A model generated the notes under the pieces. That model was not told the origin of the DNA. It saw only the letters and a program-made list of their open reading frames with translations, and made no database searches. A stretch of DNA of 64,000 bases from Kiloniella sp. EL199 (GTDB taxonomy: Bacteria > Pseudomonadota > Alphaproteobacteria > Kiloniellales > Kiloniellaceae). Location: assembly GCF_900313065.1 (NCBI RefSeq), contig NZ_OMPU01000010.1, forward strand, positions 124,001 to 188,000, in the 5' to 3' direction. Below are positions 12,100 through 20,322 of this stretch, in pieces (position 1 is the stretch's first letter; the number at the start of each line of letters is the position of its first letter). A program made the position numbers and the translations under genes.

Positions 12100-13008
12100 A
12101 TGGATATCACACTTTTGGGGACAGGCTGCCCGGCGGTCCACACAGAACGCTATGGAGCAGGGCAATTGATCCGCCATTCTGGTATTGATGGTGATACGGA
12201 AATCCTGATCGACTGCGGTTCCGGTGTGACGCAACGTCTTGTTGGTACGAGCTCATCCGGGGCCAAGCTGGATGCTATTCTGCTCACCCATCTGCATTCT
12301 GATCATGTGATTGATATCTATCAGGTTATTGTTTCTGCCTGGCATCAAGGCAGAACAACGCCGCAACGGATCTATGGCCCCACGGGAACGCGCAAGTTTG
12401 TTGAGGGGCTGATGGCAGTCTGGAAAGAAGAGCTGGACTTGCGTATCGCGCACGAAAAGCGTCCATCGACTGCGGCTCTGGAGTTGGATATTACCGAAAT
12501 CAAAGCCGGCGAGCGTCTCCAATTCGGGGAAGTCACCGTTGATGTTGTCGCTGTGGATCATCAACCTATTGATCCCGCTTTTGGCTTTGTCTTTGCTGCA
12601 CCCAAAGAAAGTGGAAAGGGTAAAGGAGCAACCAAGATTGCATTGTCTGGTGATACCACCTATTGCCCGGCCCTGATCAAGGCAGCCAAAGGTGTTGACC
12701 TCTTGGTGCACGAGGTTTTTGTCCACCGGGAAATGCACGTTGTTGAAGGCGTACGCTCTGCCGAGACCATCGCAGCTGTTGCGGGCTATCACACCTTATC
12801 AGACGAAGTGGGAAAGGTGGCAAGCGAAGCTGGTGTTGGATGTTTGCTCCTGACCCATATCGTTCCGCCAAACAGTAACCGCGATGACCTGCTTGCCGAA
12901 GTCCAGAAGTCATTCGACGGCCCCGTACTGGTCGGCGAAGACTTGATGCGTGTTGATCCTGTCAGTAAATCTGTTTCCTACGGTGCCGCACGCCTTTCCT
13001 ATGCTTGA
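12100..13008 (+). CDS. MBL-fold metallo-hydrolase (ribonuclease Z/AtsA-like)
   Basis: A metallo-beta-lactamase-fold hydrolase of 302 residues. The metal motif THLHSDH (HxHxDH) is near residue 67, an Asp-containing LSGDTTY follows, and LVHEVF and LLLTHIVPP carry later metal ligands. This pattern resembles the RNase Z/arylsulfatase-type branch, but the substrate is unknown. The ATG at 12100 has GGGAG about 7 nt upstream, a better start than the in-frame GTG at 12076. There is a 118-nt gap from the ASCH gene, and no partner gene indicates a pathway. Confidence 0.85.
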   Translation: MDITLLGTGCPAVHTERYGAGQLIRHSGIDGDTEILIDCGSGVTQRLVGTSSSGAKLDAILLTHLHSDHVIDIYQVIVSAWHQGRTTPQRIYGPTGTRKFVEGLMAVWKEELDLRIAHEKRPSTAALELDITEIKAGERLQFGEVTVDVVAVDHQPIDPAFGFVFAAPKESGKGKGATKIALSGDTTYCPALIKAAKGVDLLVHEVFVHREMHVVEGVRSAETIAAVAGYHTLSDEVGKVASEAGVGCLLLTHIVPPNSNRDDLLAEVQKSFDGPVLVGEDLMRVDPVSKSVSYGAARLSYA

Positions 13009-13193
13009 TGCACTTCGTGTACCATTTTGTTTATAGACGTGTATGATGCTAAGAGTGATATCTATCACCTGTCATTAGGCTCAATATTTGATGGGTAAAA
13101 TTATCAAGTCGAAAATTTTTATAATTCTGTTACAGAATCGAACATTTAACACTTGAAGATTCCGAGCGCCTGAGCAACATTAGGCGCTCAAGT
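13009..13193 (+). promoter_or_regulatory. tRNA upstream region with -10 element, short palindrome and hairpin
   Basis: TATAAT at 13120-13125 is a possible -10 of the tRNA promoter, although no good -35 is seen. It overlaps the palindrome ATTCTG-TTA-CAGAAT (13124-13138). A hairpin with arms GAGCGCCT and AGGCGCTC (13164-13189) ends 4 nt before the tRNA and has no T-run. It may mark the end of the upstream transcript or a processing structure. Confidence 0.4.
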
Positions 13194-13270
13194 GGGCCTG
13201 TAGTTCAGTTGGTTAGAACCCTCCGCTCATAACGGAGATGTCGCAGGTTCAAGTCCTGCCGGGCCCACCA
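13194..13270 (+). tRNA. tRNA with CAT anticodon (probably tRNA-Ile2, possibly elongator tRNA-Met), CCA encoded
   Basis: A full cloverleaf can be drawn. The acceptor GGGCCTG pairs with CGGGCCC (one T-G pair). The D arm is GTTC/GAAC with GG in the loop. The anticodon stem CTCCG/CGGAG encloses the loop CTCATAA (anticodon CAT), and the T arm is GCAGG-TTCAAGT-CCTGC. Discriminator A is followed by an encoded CCA (13268-13270). G1-C72 is paired, which argues against initiator tRNA. The overall form resembles alphaproteobacterial tRNA-Ile2, whose C34 is modified to lysidine. The T5orf172 gene begins 127 nt downstream. Confidence 0.9.
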
Positions 13271-13396
13271 TTTTGCATTCTTATGTTGAAGTTCCCGTTG
13301 TCTTAGACCTTGGAGGGAACACGCAGTAAGGCTAATCAGTATTCTCTAACCGAGAACTAGGATCAGTCACCGCCCTCGAGAAAATCTGATGCATCT

Positions 13397-15124
13397 ATGA
13401 ACAGTAGATTAAATCGCTTAAGTGAACTTAAGAAAATACCTAAAATTGCCCAACTGGATCATCGTCTCCTTTTAGATGGATCGGGTAAACCATTTTTTCT
13501 TAAGAATATGTCCAGAAAAGAGCGCCGTAAACTTAAGGCCGCTTCGAGAAAGATTGCAAGGCAGTATACTCTTGTTTTGCAATCTCTATATTCGTCTGGA
13601 GTTGGTTTTCCAGTCGATCAAACGATGCGACAGATGGCTGCTGAATATACCCACCGCTATGCGTCTTCGGGGACAGGAAATCAGCCTGTCAGTTTTAATT
13701 ACTTTGAACCATTTCTAAATTTGAAACTAATGAAGGGTTCGGTTGCTCCCTATACTGAACTCACTCCAGAGACAAATCACTTGTTCTATGCAACAGATTT
13801 TTTTGATTTTCTAACTTCGAATGACAGTGACGGCCTCGATGTTTCGGATTTACTTGATTTGCCAGAAGCAGAAACATTTCATTTTTCGAACAACGGGGTA
13901 GTTGAAGAGATTTCTTTCTTTGATGCAAAAGGACGAGAATATATTTTTTCTGGCTTCAGTATGGTGCGGAGGAATGATTCAATTCACTGGTTCCTCGTTG
14001 CTGGCGAAAAACTGACCGAAGAAGAGTGGAATCTCAGGAGTGATGAAGGTACGCAAAAGATAGATATTGAGAATATAGATCCTTGGAAACGTGCATTTTT
14101 GACGGAGAGTATTGAGAGCACTGGCTCATCTATGGGGGCTCCGCTGAAGCTTGAAGGTGCTGATTTTGCTGCACGTACACTTACGGCTGGTGAATTCGAT
14201 CTCAAAGCAAAGAAACATATTGAACGAAGCCTTTTTATCGAAACAGAGAATTCATACGCTGTGTTTTCTGACGACCCAGAAATCTTGCTGACTCTTACTC
14301 CTAAAAAGAAGGAGCAGATTATTGAGAAAGCTTTAGATCGTATAGCGCAGGCTGATATACTTTGGAACCTTGCTGAGGGTTTTCTTCAATTGCCGAGATA
14401 TTTTGAAACCCGTATCACTATTCCCAAGAGCTTAATAAAAGGTCAAGGTAAACAGCATGGTCTAAAAGGCAAAGGCGGTAAGGGGGTTTCAGCAGACTAC
14501 GTAGCAGTTGAAGCAGTTAGTATTGAGGATAATGAGGCTCCGTCAATAGTGCGCCGTGTTAGTATGCCAGTGTATTCCACTGAAACGGAAGGACATTGGA
14601 GGCGTCTCAAGTTAGGGCAGTCTGGTAAGGATCGTAATGGTTGCCCAATCTCAGGCAAGACATGGGTGAGCAAGTCTAATCCTTGGCGTAACGAACGTAA
14701 AAGAGACAGTACTATTTTCGTCAAAGACAGCCTTGCCGTTGCGAAAAGTCGAGTTGAAGAAATTTATGCAATTGCGGCAGCTGCAGCAAGCGACGAAGAA
14801 GCTGTGCGCACAGGAAACGGGGAACTATACGTTCTTCGATGTACGCTCATGGAAGAAGAAGTTTATAAGGTTGGTTGGACGTCTGCTACAGCGAAGGAGC
14901 GAGCTAAGCAGCTATCATCTGCGACAGGGGTACCCTTGTCTTATGTCGTGGTTGAGAGTTGGGAACACGATGATCCAGAGGCACTGGAGACTGAGGTGCA
15001 TGCGCAGTTATCTCCATATAGAATTAACAATCAGCGAGAGTTCTTCCGGCTAAGCTTTGCTTCCATTAGAAAAATAGTTATTACCACTATTATGCGTACC
15101 AATCTTAACGAAGATAAAAGTTAG
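13397..15124 (+). CDS. T5orf172 (GIY-YIG-like) domain protein with unrecognised N-terminal region
   Basis: A 575-residue protein. The last 100 residues match the T5orf172/MUG113 fold, a GIY-YIG-nuclease relative. The segment runs ELYVLRC, then VYKVGWTSATAKERAKQLSS, then a Glu-rich helix with ALETEVHAQL and EFFRL. Such domains occur in phage proteins, restriction-like systems and mobile elements. The first 470 residues show no motif I recognise. They are Lys/Glu/Phe-rich, with a basic N-terminus (KNMSRKERRKLKAASRK) and a Lys/Gly-rich stretch near residues 350-365. The gene is visibly more AT-rich than rpoD and sits directly downstream of a tRNA, both suggestive of acquired DNA. The start is uncertain because no clear Shine-Dalgarno is seen. 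Confidence 0.75.
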   Translation: MNSRLNRLSELKKIPKIAQLDHRLLLDGSGKPFFLKNMSRKERRKLKAASRKIARQYTLVLQSLYSSGVGFPVDQTMRQMAAEYTHRYASSGTGNQPVSFNYFEPFLNLKLMKGSVAPYTELTPETNHLFYATDFFDFLTSNDSDGLDVSDLLDLPEAETFHFSNNGVVEEISFFDAKGREYIFSGFSMVRRNDSIHWFLVAGEKLTEEEWNLRSDEGTQKIDIENIDPWKRAFLTESIESTGSSMGAPLKLEGADFAARTLTAGEFDLKAKKHIERSLFIETENSYAVFSDDPEILLTLTPKKKEQIIEKALDRIAQADILWNLAEGFLQLPRYFETRITIPKSLIKGQGKQHGLKGKGGKGVSADYVAVEAVSIEDNEAPSIVRRVSMPVYSTETEGHWRRLKLGQSGKDRNGCPISGKTWVSKSNPWRNERKRDSTIFVKDSLAVAKSRVEEIYAIAAAAASDEEAVRTGNGELYVLRCTLMEEEVYKVGWTSATAKERAKQLSSATGVPLSYVVVESWEHDDPEALETEVHAQLSPYRINNQREFFRLSFASIRKIVITTIMRTNLNEDKS

Positions 15125-15313
15125 CTTCTATTATTTATATTTGTATACTCTTGCTTAGCTAACAAGTTTGCTCGGGCATGCGGCTTGCTTCCTTCCTTTG
15201 CAGATCTCGTAAGTGATTGAGATTTCTCTTTCTTCTTTGGGCTCCTTATAGGGCCGTCCTTCGTCAATACCAGGTTATTTGTTATGGGGGAAAGGCATAG
15301 GTAGTGGGGCCAT

Positions 15314-15368
15314 GGCTGTGCTTTTGCTCACAGCCCTATAGATGGTCTTGCTCCATCTATAGTTATTT
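15314..15368 (+). terminator. Two tandem hairpins between convergent genes
   Basis: GGCTGTG/CACAGCC (15314-15335, 8-nt loop) is followed by CTATAGATGG/CCATCTATAG (15336-15362, 7-nt loop) and then TTATTTAT on the plus strand. They lie about 190 nt after the T5orf172 gene and just before the end of the convergent methyltransferase gene. The second is a plausible plus-strand terminator. Confidence 0.5.
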
Positions 15369-15374
15369 ATCTTA

Positions 15375-16022
15375 TCATTTCCGCGCCACAATAAATGTTG
15401 AATGGCTCTTTTTCGGTTCCCATGAAGTGATGATTTCAAAGTCTGCATTGGTGATGCTTTTTTCCAGATGTTCGGCGGAGAAGAATTTTACCAGTGGCAT
15501 AAAACCGAACAGTCTGCCGATGGGGACGATCAGTTGCAGGAACCTCATCATTCCGGTCAGGCAGACGGTGCTGCTGATGAAATAGCCGCCGGGTTTGAGC
15601 ATTTTATGGATGTTGGCGATGGTGGCTTCTTTGTCTTCGAGCAGGTGGAGCACGCTGTGGGTCATGATAATGTCATAGGATTGATCCGGGGCATTGAAAG
15701 TATCAATGGCGGCCTGATCAAAAGTGACGTTCGTGATGTTCTGTTGTTTTGCTTTGTCTCGTGCGATTTCCAGCATCTTTTCCGAGATATCAACGGCGCG
15801 GATATGTTTTACAAAGGGCGCGTGAATAAGGGCCGTTGTACCTGTACCGCAGCCAAGCTCCAGCACCTCTAGGTCTGGTGTGAGGTGGCTTTGCGTGATT
15901 TCTAGTTTCTTTTCATAGGCGACCTGATTGGATACGGGAGATTTTGAATAGCGATCTGCCATTTTGTTCCAAAATTTCGCGGAAGGAGCTTCTGGTAGTG
16001 ATGGTTCCTCTGATGTTGCCAT
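15375..16022 (-). CDS. Class I SAM-dependent methyltransferase
   Basis: A 215-residue methyltransferase of the UbiE/type-11 kind. Motif I is VLELGCGTGTTALI (about residues 55-68), the acidic residue ending strand 2 is in IRAVDISEKML, motif II is the YDIIMTHSVLHLL region, and the post-motif MLKPGGYFISSTV is typical. The substrate cannot be inferred. It may act on a small molecule, as the C-terminus is short. It is a single gene, divergent from the membrane protein/HTH pair across about 200 bp, and has two hairpins after its end on the opposite side. Confidence 0.85.
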   Translation of the reverse strand: MATSEEPSLPEAPSAKFWNKMADRYSKSPVSNQVAYEKKLEITQSHLTPDLEVLELGCGTGTTALIHAPFVKHIRAVDISEKMLEIARDKAKQQNITNVTFDQAAIDTFNAPDQSYDIIMTHSVLHLLEDKEATIANIHKMLKPGGYFISSTVCLTGMMRFLQLIVPIGRLFGFMPLVKFFSAEHLEKSITNADFEIITSWEPKKSHSTFIVARK

Positions 16023-16121
16023 GTTTATTTCTCTATTTGCTCGATTAATGATCTAGTTGGCTGCGGCACTTTAAAAAGGCCTTCAATGAAGATGCTCGTA
16101 CTGTGACTTCATTTTGAAATT

Positions 16122-16163
16122 GAGTCAAATATATTTGACTCTGAGTTCAATTTATTTGATAAT
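16122..16163 (+). promoter_or_regulatory. Sigma70 promoter overlapped by two TCAA-TTGA palindromes
   Basis: The -35 TTGACT (16135-16140) and -10 GATAAT (16158-16163) are separated by exactly 17 nt. A perfect 20-bp palindrome, GAGTCAAATATATTTGACTC, covers 16122-16141 and includes the -35. A related TCAA-TTTAT-TTGA (16147-16159) overlaps the -10. Their centres are about 21.5 bp (two helical turns) apart. This is a likely operator for the HTH protein encoded downstream; that assignment is inference. Confidence 0.7.
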
Positions 16164-16227
16164 GTGTCGTGAATATAAGACACATCATACGGTAATAATT
16201 AAGCGAGATGACAGAAAGATAACGGCG

Positions 16228-16677
16228 ATGTCTCAACAGGAAAGAAGAGTGGGTGTTTCCCTTATAACCACGTTGATTATGTTTGGGGTATTTGGCTTTT
16301 ATATGTTCGGCCTCTATCAGGACGGGGCGATGGACGGGCCGGATGGATATCGTTTGATCGGGAAGAGTTTCTTTGTTCTTGTGGGCGGTGGCATTGCGGT
16401 TAGCATTGTGGTGCATATCCTCTTTACCATTATCCATGCCATCGTGACCAAGGACTATGAACCCATGATGAATGACGAGCGGGACAAGTTGTTCGATCTT
16501 AAGTCCATGCAAATCATTTTGTTGGTTTTCAGCTTTGGTTTTATGGTGTCCATGGGGGTCTTGGCGCTGGATGTCCTTGCGCCTGCACTGGTTTTTCTGT
16601 TGATTATTTTTTTCATGTTTATCGCCAATGTTATCGGTGATCTCGTCAAGCTGTTCCTCTATCGCGGGGGGATTTAA
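16228..16677 (+). CDS. Four-helix integral membrane protein paired with an HTH regulator
   Basis: About 149 residues with four predicted membrane helices: [56 protein letters not shown] and [18 protein letters not shown] cytoplasmic loop carries [17 protein letters not shown]. The layout and the NDERD loop resemble the DUF2178-type membrane proteins often encoded beside a small YgzD/YozG-like HTH regulator; the exact family is not certain. The ATG at 16228 is chosen because it follows the predicted promoter by a normal leader and gives a sensible N-terminus. The stop codon is one nucleotide before the HTH gene's ATG, so the two are translationally linked. Confidence 0.75.
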   Translation: MSQQERRVGVSLITTLIMFGVFGFYMFGLYQDGAMDGPDGYRLIGKSFFVLVGGGIAVSIVVHILFTIIHAIVTKDYEPMMNDERDKLFDLKSMQIILLVFSFGFMVSMGVLALDVLAPALVFLLIIFFMFIANVIGDLVKLFLYRGGI

Positions 16678-16678
16678 A

Positions 16679-16912
16679 ATGGTCAAAAGAGGTATGGTAA
16701 AGGGTCAGATTACCAACAATATTCGTCGATTGCGGTTTGATCACGATGAGATGACGCAAAAGGAATTGGCGGAAAAAACGGGTGTTTCCCGACAGACGAT
16801 TGTGGCGATTGAAAAGGCGAAATACTCTCCGTCGCTAAAGCTGGCTTTTCAGATCGCCCATGTGTTTGGCTGTTCGCTGGGGGATGTTTTTTCTTATGAG
16901 ATTAGTGATTAA
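16679..16912 (+). CDS. Small XRE/Cro-type HTH transcriptional regulator
   Basis: A 77-residue single-domain regulator. The helix-turn-helix spans [20 protein letters not shown] followed by [16 protein letters not shown], the classic YgzD-like form (EKxKYxPSLxLA). It ends [20 protein letters not shown] lies 7 nt before the ATG at 16679. It is co-transcribed with the membrane protein and probably represses their shared promoter through the palindromes at 16122-16159. In such pairs the membrane partner is thought to modulate the regulator, though this is not proven here. Its end overlaps the convergent GNAT gene by 4 nt. Confidence 0.88.
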   Translation: MVKRGMVKGQITNNIRRLRFDHDEMTQKELAEKTGVSRQTIVAIEKAKYSPSLKLAFQIAHVFGCSLGDVFSYEISD

Positions 16913-17361
16913 CTCAGATCAATAAACATTTTGGGGAGCATTTTGTTTTGTACTTCTGAGGGAACTTCCCCCACACGTTTGGCGCCCATGGCTTTGTAAA
17001 ACCCTTCGGCATAGATGTCAGCGATTGCCGTAAGGTTAGGCCAGTTAAGTTTTTTTGCTTCTTCAACGAGAAGGTCAAAGGCTTGTTTACCATAACCTTT
17101 GCCAATATTTTCTGGCAACAACCAGAAATTATCAATCATCGGTACTTCTTTCCATAGCAGGCTGCCCATACCAATAATTTCCTCATCTTGCTTGATGAGG
17201 AAAGTGTAGGATTCTTCTAAGTATTCTTCAGTGAATTCCTCTTCAAAGAAGATTTTACACTTGTCCAGAAAATCCTGGGGATAATCCCAATGACTTTTTG
17301 ATCTCAAGGCAATTGAGGGAAGAAGTGGTAGATCTTCGAGGCGAGCTGTTACGAGTTTCAT
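16909..17361 (-). CDS. GNAT family N-acetyltransferase
   Basis: A 150-residue GNAT acetyltransferase. The acetyl-CoA binding motif A is visible as [21 protein letters not shown] (the Q/RxxGxG/A region IGKGYG), preceded by the beta-strand [13 protein letters not shown] and followed by [16 protein letters not shown], the usual FYxxxGF element. The substrate is unknown. It is immediately downstream of the saccharopine-dehydrogenase-like gene (6 nt gap) on the same strand, so probably in that operon. Confidence 0.85.
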   Translation of the reverse strand: MKLVTARLEDLPLLPSIALRSKSHWDYPQDFLDKCKIFFEEEFTEEYLEESYTFLIKQDEEIIGMGSLLWKEVPMIDNFWLLPENIGKGYGKQAFDLLVEEAKKLNWPNLTAIADIYAEGFYKAMGAKRVGEVPSEVQNKMLPKMFIDLS

Positions 17362-17367
17362 GATGGA

Positions 17368-18519
17368 TTAATCTTCATAGGTACGAATATGAAAGGGCGC
17401 GAGTTCTTGAAGGTAATCGTCTAGAGTAACGAGTCCTACACAGGGCATGGCACCGATTGGTATATCTTCGCCGAGGGTGTCTCTGCTGTGGATAATTTTC
17501 TTGGCAAGGATGATGGCCGGAATTGTCGGAATCTGTGGGCCGTCACCGTCCAACCCAATAATAAACCACTTTTTTGTTAACGGCTGATTATTGTGATCTT
17601 TCCCCTTGAGGATGACATGCATGCCGCCGTCACTGGTGCCAAAAATGTCGAACAAATTACTGAGTTTGAGCAAAGATACGGCGTAATTCTCCAGTTTTAA
17701 GGGGAAACCCCAGCGAATAAGCCATGAGAGACACCATAGACCGAGGTGAATCAGGCCAAGTTCCATCCCGGCTGAAAACTGCAGTGACTTAATGTTGTAG
17801 TGTGATGGCAAAAGATCTAGATCGGGAATGTCGCAATTGGCCATCCAGCGTTTTCCGAGTAAGGGAAATCCCTGACGATAAATATCCTGCCATCCATAAC
17901 GTGAGGCTGATGATCCCTGCACAGGAGAGAGTTTTTTGCCCAAGTAGCTCATAATGCCTTGTGTTGTGGCGAGACCGCGTTCGGCACCTTGTCCGGGGGA
18001 AATGCCATAGATCATTTGGTCAATCTCGGAAAAGAGACCGTTGTATTTATCCAATACTGCAGATGACAGTCCGGGGACTGTTGAGGCGCCAGAGATAACA
18101 GGAATGCCAGCTGATCTGGCTTTGTCATCCAAGGTTTTTATGCCGACAACAAAATTCCGACCATCGGCAAGATCAATATAGGGAATGGATGCCTTTATAC
18201 AGATTTCGGCAACATCGTAGTTACTGTTTTGAAAGGGGCCACAGGTATTGATAACAACGGTTGGCTCAAGACGCTTCAGTTCAGTGGCAAGATTTTTGTG
18301 CACATCGAAACAGGCTGTTTGTACCAGTTTCGTGGGGAGTTGCTTTGCAAAGCTATTGGCTTTTTCTACATTGCGGCCCGCGATGATAACCGAGGTATTG
18401 TCTCGGGTTAGGGCAGAGGCAATGCGTTTGCCAAAGTTACCATAGCCACCGAGGATAAGAACTGATCGCTGTATCTTTGAGGTCGTTTTAATTTCTGATG
18501 TTGTTTTTATTTGGGACAT
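17368..18519 (-). CDS. Saccharopine dehydrogenase-like NAD(P)-binding protein
   Basis: A 383-residue protein with an N-terminal Rossmann fold (VLILGGYGNFGKRIASAL near residues 20-37, then VIIAGRNVEKA). CGPFQNSNYDVAEICI and YIDLADGRNFV are typical of the saccharopine-dehydrogenase/trans-acting-enoyl-reductase group. The C-terminal half is not a lysine-pathway signature, so the true reaction is unknown. It overlaps the upstream DUF4166 gene by 13 nt. These two domains are often joined in one polypeptide in other bacteria, so they likely act together. The GNAT gene follows by 6 nt. Confidence 0.82.
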   Translation of the reverse strand: MSQIKTTSEIKTTSKIQRSVLILGGYGNFGKRIASALTRDNTSVIIAGRNVEKANSFAKQLPTKLVQTACFDVHKNLATELKRLEPTVVINTCGPFQNSNYDVAEICIKASIPYIDLADGRNFVVGIKTLDDKARSAGIPVISGASTVPGLSSAVLDKYNGLFSEIDQMIYGISPGQGAERGLATTQGIMSYLGKKLSPVQGSSASRYGWQDIYRQGFPLLGKRWMANCDIPDLDLLPSHYNIKSLQFSAGMELGLIHLGLWCLSWLIRWGFPLKLENYAVSLLKLSNLFDIFGTSDGGMHVILKGKDHNNQPLTKKWFIIGLDGDGPQIPTIPAIILAKKIIHSRDTLGEDIPIGAMPCVGLVTLDDYLQELAPFHIRTYED

Positions 18520-19133
18520 TTGACGTCCGTGACTTTAAAGGTACCTGCGTAACCAAAGGTTGGCCCAAAGAGGGAGTGTTTGGCGTGAGTCCACATGGAA
18601 AATTCATCATCGGAAAGTGGTGTTTCTTCTGCGTGACCTTTGCCCATCACAAAAGAGAGAGGCAGAGGTAATAATTTGCCAAACAGCCGCCAGACATATC
18701 CTTTGTGGTGCAGGATAACCTTTTCGCCATCCCATTCATAGGCAAGTTTCCAGCCAATACCAAACCGTATGAATTCAACCAGTATGTTGTCTTGAATCTG
18801 TTCCATACGAGAGCGAAAGATAATGTCGCCGTGGTCAGGAAAATGAAATGTACGGTCAAAATAAAAGGACGCATTGTGTCTGGAGGGACTGGCTTGTTCA
18901 TCACTTCTGAAGGCAACAGTCACGGGGATGTCTTTGCCTGAGTAAGCGAGAAGCATGCCACTAATTCGTGCCATCAAGCTGACCATTGGCGAGATTTTTA
19001 TATCCAGCTTTCCCTTTACTTCTACACGATCACTGCTATTGGAACGGACGGCGTAATGTTTTTTCATTACGGGGGGAAGCTTGTCCCAATCTTTTCCGAA
19101 GACAGATTTGAATATAGGGTCCCCTGCAGACAC
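18507..19133 (-). CDS. DUF4166 domain-containing protein
   Basis: A 208-residue DUF4166 protein. Family-like features are the N-terminal IFKSVFGKDWDKLPPVMKKHY, an internal WKLAYEWDGEKVILHHKGY, and the LPLPLSFVMGKGHAEETPLS segment near the C-terminus. No catalytic motif is known to me. The overlap with the saccharopine-dehydrogenase-like gene argues for coupled translation and a joint function, possibly in lipid or isoprenoid-type metabolism (inference from domain co-occurrence only). The divergent DUF2269 gene begins 157 bp away, so the intergenic stretch holds both promoters. Confidence 0.75.
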   Translation of the reverse strand: MSAGDPIFKSVFGKDWDKLPPVMKKHYAVRSNSSDRVEVKGKLDIKISPMVSLMARISGMLLAYSGKDIPVTVAFRSDEQASPSRHNASFYFDRTFHFPDHGDIIFRSRMEQIQDNILVEFIRFGIGWKLAYEWDGEKVILHHKGYVWRLFGKLLPLPLSFVMGKGHAEETPLSDDEFSMWTHAKHSLFGPTFGYAGTFKVTDVKCPK

Positions 19134-19289
19134 GTTTTGCTCCGAAAGATAGGGTTTATAACGAGACGTGGATATTAAATCAGTTTAGGCAGGATTTTAT
19201 TTGTGGAACAAGCCGAAAACAAACTAACCTTTCAAATGCTTAAGAATACTAACGTAGATTATTACGCATAGAGTAAGGCCAAATGAGCA

Positions 19290-19754
19290 ATGGATTATTA
19301 TCTTCTGAAATGGATACATATACTGAGCTCAACGATTCTGTTTGGTACAGGGGTTGGCAGTGCATTTTATATGTTTATGGCCAATCGCAGTCGAGATTTG
19401 CCGGCAATGTACTTCGCTGTACGCCATGTGGTTATTGCTGATTGGCTGTTTACAGCGCCTGCCGTGATCGTACAGTTCCTTTCAGGTATCGGATTACTTT
19501 ATACCACAGGCTATGGTCTGAGTAATATTTGGCTTGTGTGGGGTATTGTTCCTTATTTTTGTGCTGGTGCTTGCTGGCTCCCGGTTGTGTGGTTGCAAAT
19601 TCGAATGCGGGATTTGGTCAAGAGTGCTCTGGATAACAACACAGATGTGCCCTTAAGCTATTGGCTATTTGATCGTTGGTGGATTTTATTAGGATCTCTG
19701 GCCTTTCCCATGATTGTCGTCGTCTTCTATCTTATGGTCTTTAAGCCGGATTAA
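19290..19754 (+). CDS. DUF2269 family integral membrane protein
   Basis: A 154-residue protein with four membrane helices: an N-terminal helix around YLLKWIHILSSTILFGTGVG, a second around IADWLFTAPAVIVQFLSGIG, a third around WLVWGIVPYFCAGACWLPVV and a fourth near WILLGSLAFPMIVVVFYLMV. The conserved WxHI in helix 1 and the WLFTAP and Phe/Pro pattern match DUF2269. The biochemical function is unknown. Some related small membrane proteins are haem-linked, but I see no proof here beyond two His residues (His11, His46). It appears monocistronic; the PAS gene is 64 nt downstream. Confidence 0.8.
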   Translation: MDYYLLKWIHILSSTILFGTGVGSAFYMFMANRSRDLPAMYFAVRHVVIADWLFTAPAVIVQFLSGIGLLYTTGYGLSNIWLVWGIVPYFCAGACWLPVVWLQIRMRDLVKSALDNNTDVPLSYWLFDRWWILLGSLAFPMIVVVFYLMVFKPD

Positions 19755-19818
19755 GGAAACATGTGCTATACTGGTAGCATAGGGTGAAATCTCGCTGTCT
19801 TATGCGGAGAGAAAACAA

Positions 19819-20298
19819 GTGCAAGGTATGTCAGATAGACGTGAAGAGCTAAATATTGAAGCACCTCATCTCGTGGAATTACTAGAGTATTGGGAAGCTT
19901 TGCCGAGGGTGAAAGACCTGCCTTCTCGTGCTGATATTGATCCGCAGGCAATTCCTTCTTTGCTTCCCTATTGTGAACTTATCGATGTTCACCGAAATCC
20001 GCTTGATTTTGAATATCGACTTATTGGAACCCTGATTGATGAAATTGCGACACAGAGCTATACGGGTTTGAGGGTAAGCGAGATTCCAACGCAAAATCCG
20101 CCGAGCTTGCTGTTTGAGCTTTACGAACGTGTTACCCACGAGAAAAAACCTGTTCGAACTATTTTGCCCTATACTGGGGATCAATCGGGCATCAAAGATG
20201 TCGAAAGCCTTGTTCTCCCACTTTCTTGTCAGGGAGATAAGGTTGATATGCTGCTTGGTGGAATTGCCCTAAGAGAACCTGATGAAGATAGTTTTTGA
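19819..20298 (+). CDS. PAS_5 family protein (PAS-like sensor domain)
   Basis: A 159-residue single-domain PAS_5 protein, a family almost confined to alphaproteobacteria. Characteristic parts are LPSRADIDPQAIPSLLPYCE, followed by FEYRLIGTLIDEIATQSYTG and a C-terminal VLPLSCQGDKVDMLLGGI. It has no output domain, so it may sense a ligand and act through partners; the ligand is unknown. The start is probably the GTG at 19819, with GGAG nine nt upstream; an ATG at 19828 is possible. Confidence 0.82.
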   Translation: MQGMSDRREELNIEAPHLVELLEYWEALPRVKDLPSRADIDPQAIPSLLPYCELIDVHRNPLDFEYRLIGTLIDEIATQSYTGLRVSEIPTQNPPSLLFELYERVTHEKKPVRTILPYTGDQSGIKDVESLVLPLSCQGDKVDMLLGGIALREPDEDSF

Positions 20299-20322
20299 TT
20301 ACAATCTTCATTGATAATTTGA

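Noticed and set aside
13164-13189. Hairpin before the tRNA as an attachment site or terminator
   Set aside because: There is no T-run and no matching copy elsewhere that I could see, so it is only noted as a structure.
13271-15375. Genomic island bounded by a duplicated tRNA 3' end
   Set aside because: I looked for a copy of the T-arm/acceptor sequence downstream of the T5orf172 gene and did not find one; no integrase gene is present.
16147-16686. 179-codon minus-strand frame opposite the membrane protein
   Set aside because: Its content is Asn/His/Lys-rich from antisense of hydrophobic codons; the plus-strand gene has promoter, ribosome site and membrane helices.
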